From positions 1 through 9,586 of the forward strand of contig NYWX01000034.1 in NCBI GenBank assembly GCA_002685275.1: a stretch of DNA of 9,586 nucleotides, in the 5' to 3' direction. The position numbers were made by a program, and so were the translations under genes. Positions 6,867-9,586 of the stretch are shown here, in pieces (the first letter of the stretch is position 1; the number at the start of each line of letters is the position of its first letter). The DNA is from Gammaproteobacteria bacterium (GTDB lineage Bacteria > Pseudomonadota > Gammaproteobacteria > Woeseiales > Woeseiaceae). The notes under the pieces are model-generated. The model had not been told where the DNA came from, searched no databases, and was given only the letters and a program-made list of their open reading frames with translations.

Positions 6867-7952
6867 TTATCCTCGTAATGAGAGGTATTCCCGACCTTTT
6901 TTCATAAGCTCTACAAATGTATCTTCATCATCTTCTGCTATAGCTTTACGTATTTTCATAGCAGCATTGCATAGAGCATCAAGCGACCCCAGACCAAATT
7001 TATTTAGTTTTTGAATTTCATAATATAAATGTGGATTATCTTCGGCAACTGCAGCTGATACGAGTAACTGTGAATCAAAAGTTGTTGATGACATTTGCGC
7101 AAGCAAGGGTGATGCCTCGCCACTTTCTGCTAAGGCAGTAAAGAAGGCAATATTAAGCGCGTGGGACAATCCTAAAACATATGCAATAACGCGATCATGG
7201 TCATCAAGACCCATATCTAGCTGCTTAACCATTGTTGATGAAAAAAGTTTTTTTGCTGCTTTAGTGGCAGTTTGATTGCCAACATCGCAAAAAATCAAAT
7301 GATGATCGGATAAGAGACGTGTATCTGGTCCAAACATAGGGTGAATTGATGTTACCTTGCAACCAGCTTTCCTAAGTTTTTCCAATCCGTTTATTAATGG
7401 TGATTTCAATGAACCAACATCAAAAATCAAACCTCTAGGTTTAAAAGTAGCTAATTCCTCTAAAATTTTTCCTGATACTGCTAGTGGAGCAGCTACAACG
7501 ATATAGTCAAAATCCAATCCAGCATCTTTCCAGAATTTGAATGTACTTGAGCCATTCTTCACTGACGGATCAGCCACAGTAATTGAGTAACCCTGTGACG
7601 CAAAAAAATCAACAAACCACCTTCCCATCTTTCCTGCACCACCAATGATTAAAGCTCGGCTTCCATCACCTTGGCCTTCCGCAGCAACTCGATCACGCTC
7701 CTGACTTTCTAACGACGCACGAATAAGCATTTTTAGGAAAGCTTCAATTAAATCTGGGTCAACACCCACATCTTTAGCCTGTTTACGACCCATGTCTAAT
7801 ACGTCTTTCTCTCGAGCATAGTCTCGAGTGCCAGTACCTGATGTTCTTTTAAACTCACCAATCTGACTAACAATTTCTTGCCTCTTAGCTATAATTTCTA
7901 CTAATTGCTTATCAATTGACGACAGATTTTTACGAAGATTCTCAAGACTCAT
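6867..7952 (-). CDS. tyrA: Chorismate mutase / prephenate dehydrogenase (T-protein)
   Basis: A bifunctional cytosolic enzyme of tyrosine synthesis: chorismate to prephenate, then NAD-dependent oxidation to 4-hydroxyphenylpyruvate. The product has 361 residues (373 in E. coli). An AroQ chorismate mutase domain covers about 1-90, with R7, R24, K35, D44, R47, E48 and Q84 matching the E. coli active-site residues R11, R28, K39, D48, R51, E52 and Q88 at a constant offset of four. A Rossmann dehydrogenase domain follows from about 98, with GGAGKMG (104-110), catalytic H204 in IHPMFGPD and the helical dimer domain with DHDRVIAYVLGLSHALN (251-267). No ACT domain is present. Where E. coli has SPIYR, with a prephenate-binding Arg, this protein reads STTFD (289-293). 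The ATG at 7952 has no strong Shine-Dalgarno sequence; an ATG at 7968 is out of frame. It is the first gene of the minus-strand string. Confidence 0.94.
   Translation of the reverse strand: MSLENLRKNLSSIDKQLVEIIAKRQEIVSQIGEFKRTSGTGTRDYAREKDVLDMGRKQAKDVGVDPDLIEAFLKMLIRASLESQERDRVAAEGQGDGSRALIIGGAGKMGRWFVDFFASQGYSITVADPSVKNGSSTFKFWKDAGLDFDYIVVAAPLAVSGKILEELATFKPRGLIFDVGSLKSPLINGLEKLRKAGCKVTSIHPMFGPDTRLLSDHHLIFCDVGNQTATKAAKKLFSSTMVKQLDMGLDDHDRVIAYVLGLSHALNIAFFTALAESGEASPLLAQMSSTTFDSQLLVSAAVAEDNPHLYYEIQKLNKFGLGSLDALCNAAMKIRKAIAEDDEDTFVELMKKGREYLSLRG
6871..6874 (-). promoter_or_regulatory. rppH ribosome-binding site inside the end of tyrA
   Basis: GAGG on the minus strand, 8 nt before the rppH ATG, is the clearest Shine-Dalgarno sequence in the window. 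It lies in the last two codons of tyrA (CGA GGA TAA). Ribosomes ending on tyrA therefore clear or occupy this site, and rppH translation is probably coupled to that of tyrA. Confidence 0.75.
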
Positions 7953-8152
7953 TAGGTGTATTACTCATGTAATTAAATTTTCTATTCCTTTTACAGGACA
8001 AATGCAGATAGTTAAAGTGAAGGTTGCACATTAATTTTATTTTTTTAAAAAAATAATAATACCAGTAACTTAAATTGTTTATATAACTTTTCTTATACAA
8101 TATTTTTTTTCAAAACAACATCAAGAGGTTTAATAAAATTTTATTATTATAT
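7953..8152. promoter_or_regulatory. AT-rich divergent control region between tyrA and the exported propeller gene
   Basis: 200 bp with no gene. For tyrA (minus), a weak candidate is TTGTCC (8001-7996) and TTTAAT (7977-7972) spaced 18 bp, giving a start close to the gene. For the plus-strand gene, TTGTTT (8075-8080) and TACAAT (8096-8101) are 15 bp apart, which is short, so this is also weak. A run of six T then seven A (8041-8053) is probably a bent tract. AAGAGG at 8123-8128 looks like a Shine-Dalgarno sequence but precedes no standard start codon at proper distance. No TyrR box (TGTAAA-N6-TTTACA) was found. Confidence 0.35.
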
Positions 8153-9586
8153 TTGCCAATTAAATATAAATGGTTGAACTTACTTCTTCTGGTTACTGCT
8201 ATTTTATACGTAAATATGCATGCATATGCGCAACTTACAATCCCAAAAAGGGCACATCTATCTGTAGACATCACTAGAGATGGTCGATTAGTGTTTAATA
8301 AGAATGATGATATTTGGGTAATACAAAATGATGGTACAAATGCTCAACAATTAACAAAGGATTTAAAATCTGCAAAACGTCCTCGCTGGTCTTTTAGTAG
8401 TGAATATATTGTATATACAGCCGCTACAAAAGATCGTAGGAGTATCTGGTTAACAGAGGTTAATTCTGGTAGAACAGAAAATCTAAGCTTAGATTCGAAT
8501 GTAGATATTTATCCTTTTTGGCATCCTGATAACCAAAGAGTATTTTATTCCACTAATGTTGATGGTAACGGATACAATTTATGGGAAGTAAATACTCAAA
8601 CAAGGTCAAGAAAACAAGTAACTAAAACCTCTGGTGATGAAATAGAAGGCGCTTGGTCAAGTGACGGTAAAGATTTAGTTTTTATACATCGCGAGAATGA
8701 TTGGTTTTCACTTGTTTTGCGAAGCAAAAATCAACCAGATGAAATCTTACTTAGAACAAAAGATAAAATTGCCGGTCCAGCTTGGAGACCTGATGGCACC
8801 CTAATTACATTTTTTAAATCAAATTCATCAGACATCAGTATTGAGATGGTTATATTATCTGAGCCTCGTCTAATCAGAAGATACGCTTCAAATGAAGAAT
8901 ATGTTACATCTCCAATAGCCTGGTTAGATCGTCACAATATGATTTATTCAGCAAATGGACTAATTAAAAAAAGACTTTTTAATTCATGGTCATCATATCC
9001 TCTAAGATTTCAAAATACTTTTAAACCCAATTTAGTCACATTTAACGCGTATAGGCGACCAATCCTTGAATGGCCAAACGAACCAAAAGGGCAATTTGTA
9101 ATTAGAGCAAAAAGATTATTTGATGGTGTAAATCCAGGTTATCAATATAACAAAGATATCTTAATTTCAGGCGGACGAATAAAATCAATAGAAGACAATA
9201 AAGATTGGCAAGAACTTATTGTTATCGAAATGGCTAATCAAACAATTATCCCAGGTTTTATTGACGTTGATGCCCGTTTACCAAAAGAATTATCAGCTAA
9301 AGATGGTCCAAAACTTTTAAGGATGGGTATAACCACTATTGTAGGCAACCATCCAGGCCAGAAAAAACTCAATGTACTCTGGTCTGGAAAAAAGATGCCT
9401 GGACCAAGATTTCTCAATTCTGAGAAGTGGCAAAATATACAATTGACAAGATCTGAATTTGACGCTTCAGCTGTTGTTACGACAAGTAAGGAAACTAGCT
9501 TTCAAAGTGGGGAAGCAATATCAACTCAAATAAGGGCATCACAAGTTTTAGGGTTAACTCCAGAACAAACTTTGCGAGGAATAGGA
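8153..9586 (+). CDS. Exported TolB-like beta-propeller fused to a degenerate amidohydrolase domain (partial, runs off the right edge)
   Basis: 478 codons are seen, with no stop before the window ends. A start at TTG 8153 gives a signal peptide (KYKWLNLLLLVTAILY core, likely cut after AYA at residue 26). Next come about six PD40/TolB-like blades at about 30-290, with motifs such as RPRWSFSSEYIVYTA, YPFWHPDNQRVFYS, EGAWSSDGKDLVFI and GPAWRPDGTLITFF. From about 312 the entry strands of an amidohydrolase follow: AKRLFDG, ILISGGRIKSI, then PGFIDVDARL (367-376) and RMGITT (390-395). The family motif is PGxIDxHxH; here both metal-binding His are replaced (D373, R375). LGLTPEQTL (466-474) resembles the helix after the last barrel strand, only about 75 residues after GITT. 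It is probably a periplasmic or surface protein without metal-dependent hydrolase activity. It is divergent from tyrA. The start codon is uncertain. Confidence 0.82.
   Translation, partial: MPIKYKWLNLLLLVTAILYVNMHAYAQLTIPKRAHLSVDITRDGRLVFNKNDDIWVIQNDGTNAQQLTKDLKSAKRPRWSFSSEYIVYTAATKDRRSIWLTEVNSGRTENLSLDSNVDIYPFWHPDNQRVFYSTNVDGNGYNLWEVNTQTRSRKQVTKTSGDEIEGAWSSDGKDLVFIHRENDWFSLVLRSKNQPDEILLRTKDKIAGPAWRPDGTLITFFKSNSSDISIEMVILSEPRLIRRYASNEEYVTSPIAWLDRHNMIYSANGLIKKRLFNSWSSYPLRFQNTFKPNLVTFNAYRRPILEWPNEPKGQFVIRAKRLFDGVNPGYQYNKDILISGGRIKSIEDNKDWQELIVIEMANQTIIPGFIDVDARLPKELSAKDGPKLLRMGITTIVGNHPGQKKLNVLWSGKKMPGPRFLNSEKWQNIQLTRSEFDASAVVTTSKETSFQSGEAISTQIRASQVLGLTPEQTLRGIG

Noticed and set aside
893..7952. 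A tyrosine-linked gene cluster because tyrS and tyrA are in one window
   Set aside because: They are 5 kb apart, separated by an operon on the other strand, and tyrS beside rrn is a conserved order of its own.
8038..8060. T-run followed by A-run as a terminator
   Set aside because: There is no G-C stem and both neighbouring genes point away from it; more likely a bent AT tract.

Overview
The window looks like chromosome from an AT-rich gammaproteobacterium, probably a free-living and possibly marine one. Three things support this. The 16S rRNA 5' part on the left edge is of gammaproteobacterial type. The rRNA leader carries an Escherichia coli-like boxA and boxC. The order rrn / tyrS / M23 peptidase / anmK / erpA / bactofilin / membrane coiled-coil protein is, from memory, also the order around tyrZ-PA0667-anmK-erpA in Pseudomonas. 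Protein genes are about 35-37% GC by eye, against a much more GC-rich rRNA gene. The genus cannot be fixed from this sequence.

Layout. 1-376 (minus): first quarter of a 16S rRNA gene. 377-about 659: rrn leader with boxC, boxA and a long hairpin at the boxB position. 660-720: a near-consensus rRNA promoter with a GC-rich discriminator and an A/T-rich UP element. About 725-807: hairpins where tyrS transcription probably ends. 893-2092 (minus): tyrS. 2093-2242: divergent control region. 2243-3631 and 3636-4742 (plus): a cell-wall operon, an OapA/LysM-like plus M23 endopeptidase followed by anmK. 4743-4747: a 5-bp convergent gap. 4748-7952 (minus): a tight gene string transcribed tyrA > rppH > DUF6776-like protein > bactofilin > erpA. 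7953-8152: AT-rich divergent control region. 8153-9586 (plus): a large exported protein, open at the right edge.

How the genes fit together. The M23 peptidase (cutting or maturing peptidoglycan), AnmK (recycling anhydro-MurNAc), the bactofilin (cytoskeletal scaffold) and the one-pass coiled-coil protein form a plausible envelope and morphogenesis neighbourhood. ErpA (Fe-S delivery), RppH (mRNA 5'-end decay), TyrA (chorismate to 4-hydroxyphenylpyruvate) and TyrS (tRNA charging) are housekeeping genes. The start codon layout suggests translational coupling in several places: the tyrA stop lies within the rppH ribosome-binding region, rppH and the DUF6776-like gene almost touch, and anmK starts 4 nt after the peptidase stop.

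The most unusual item is the right-edge gene. It encodes a signal peptide, a TolB-like (PD40) beta-propeller and an amidohydrolase-like part. In that part the metal-binding HxH is replaced by DxR, and the barrel between its first strand and the usual C-terminal helix motif is only about 75 residues. It looks like a secreted pseudo-amidohydrolase. I see no tRNA, CRISPR array, insertion sequence, integrase or defence gene in the window.
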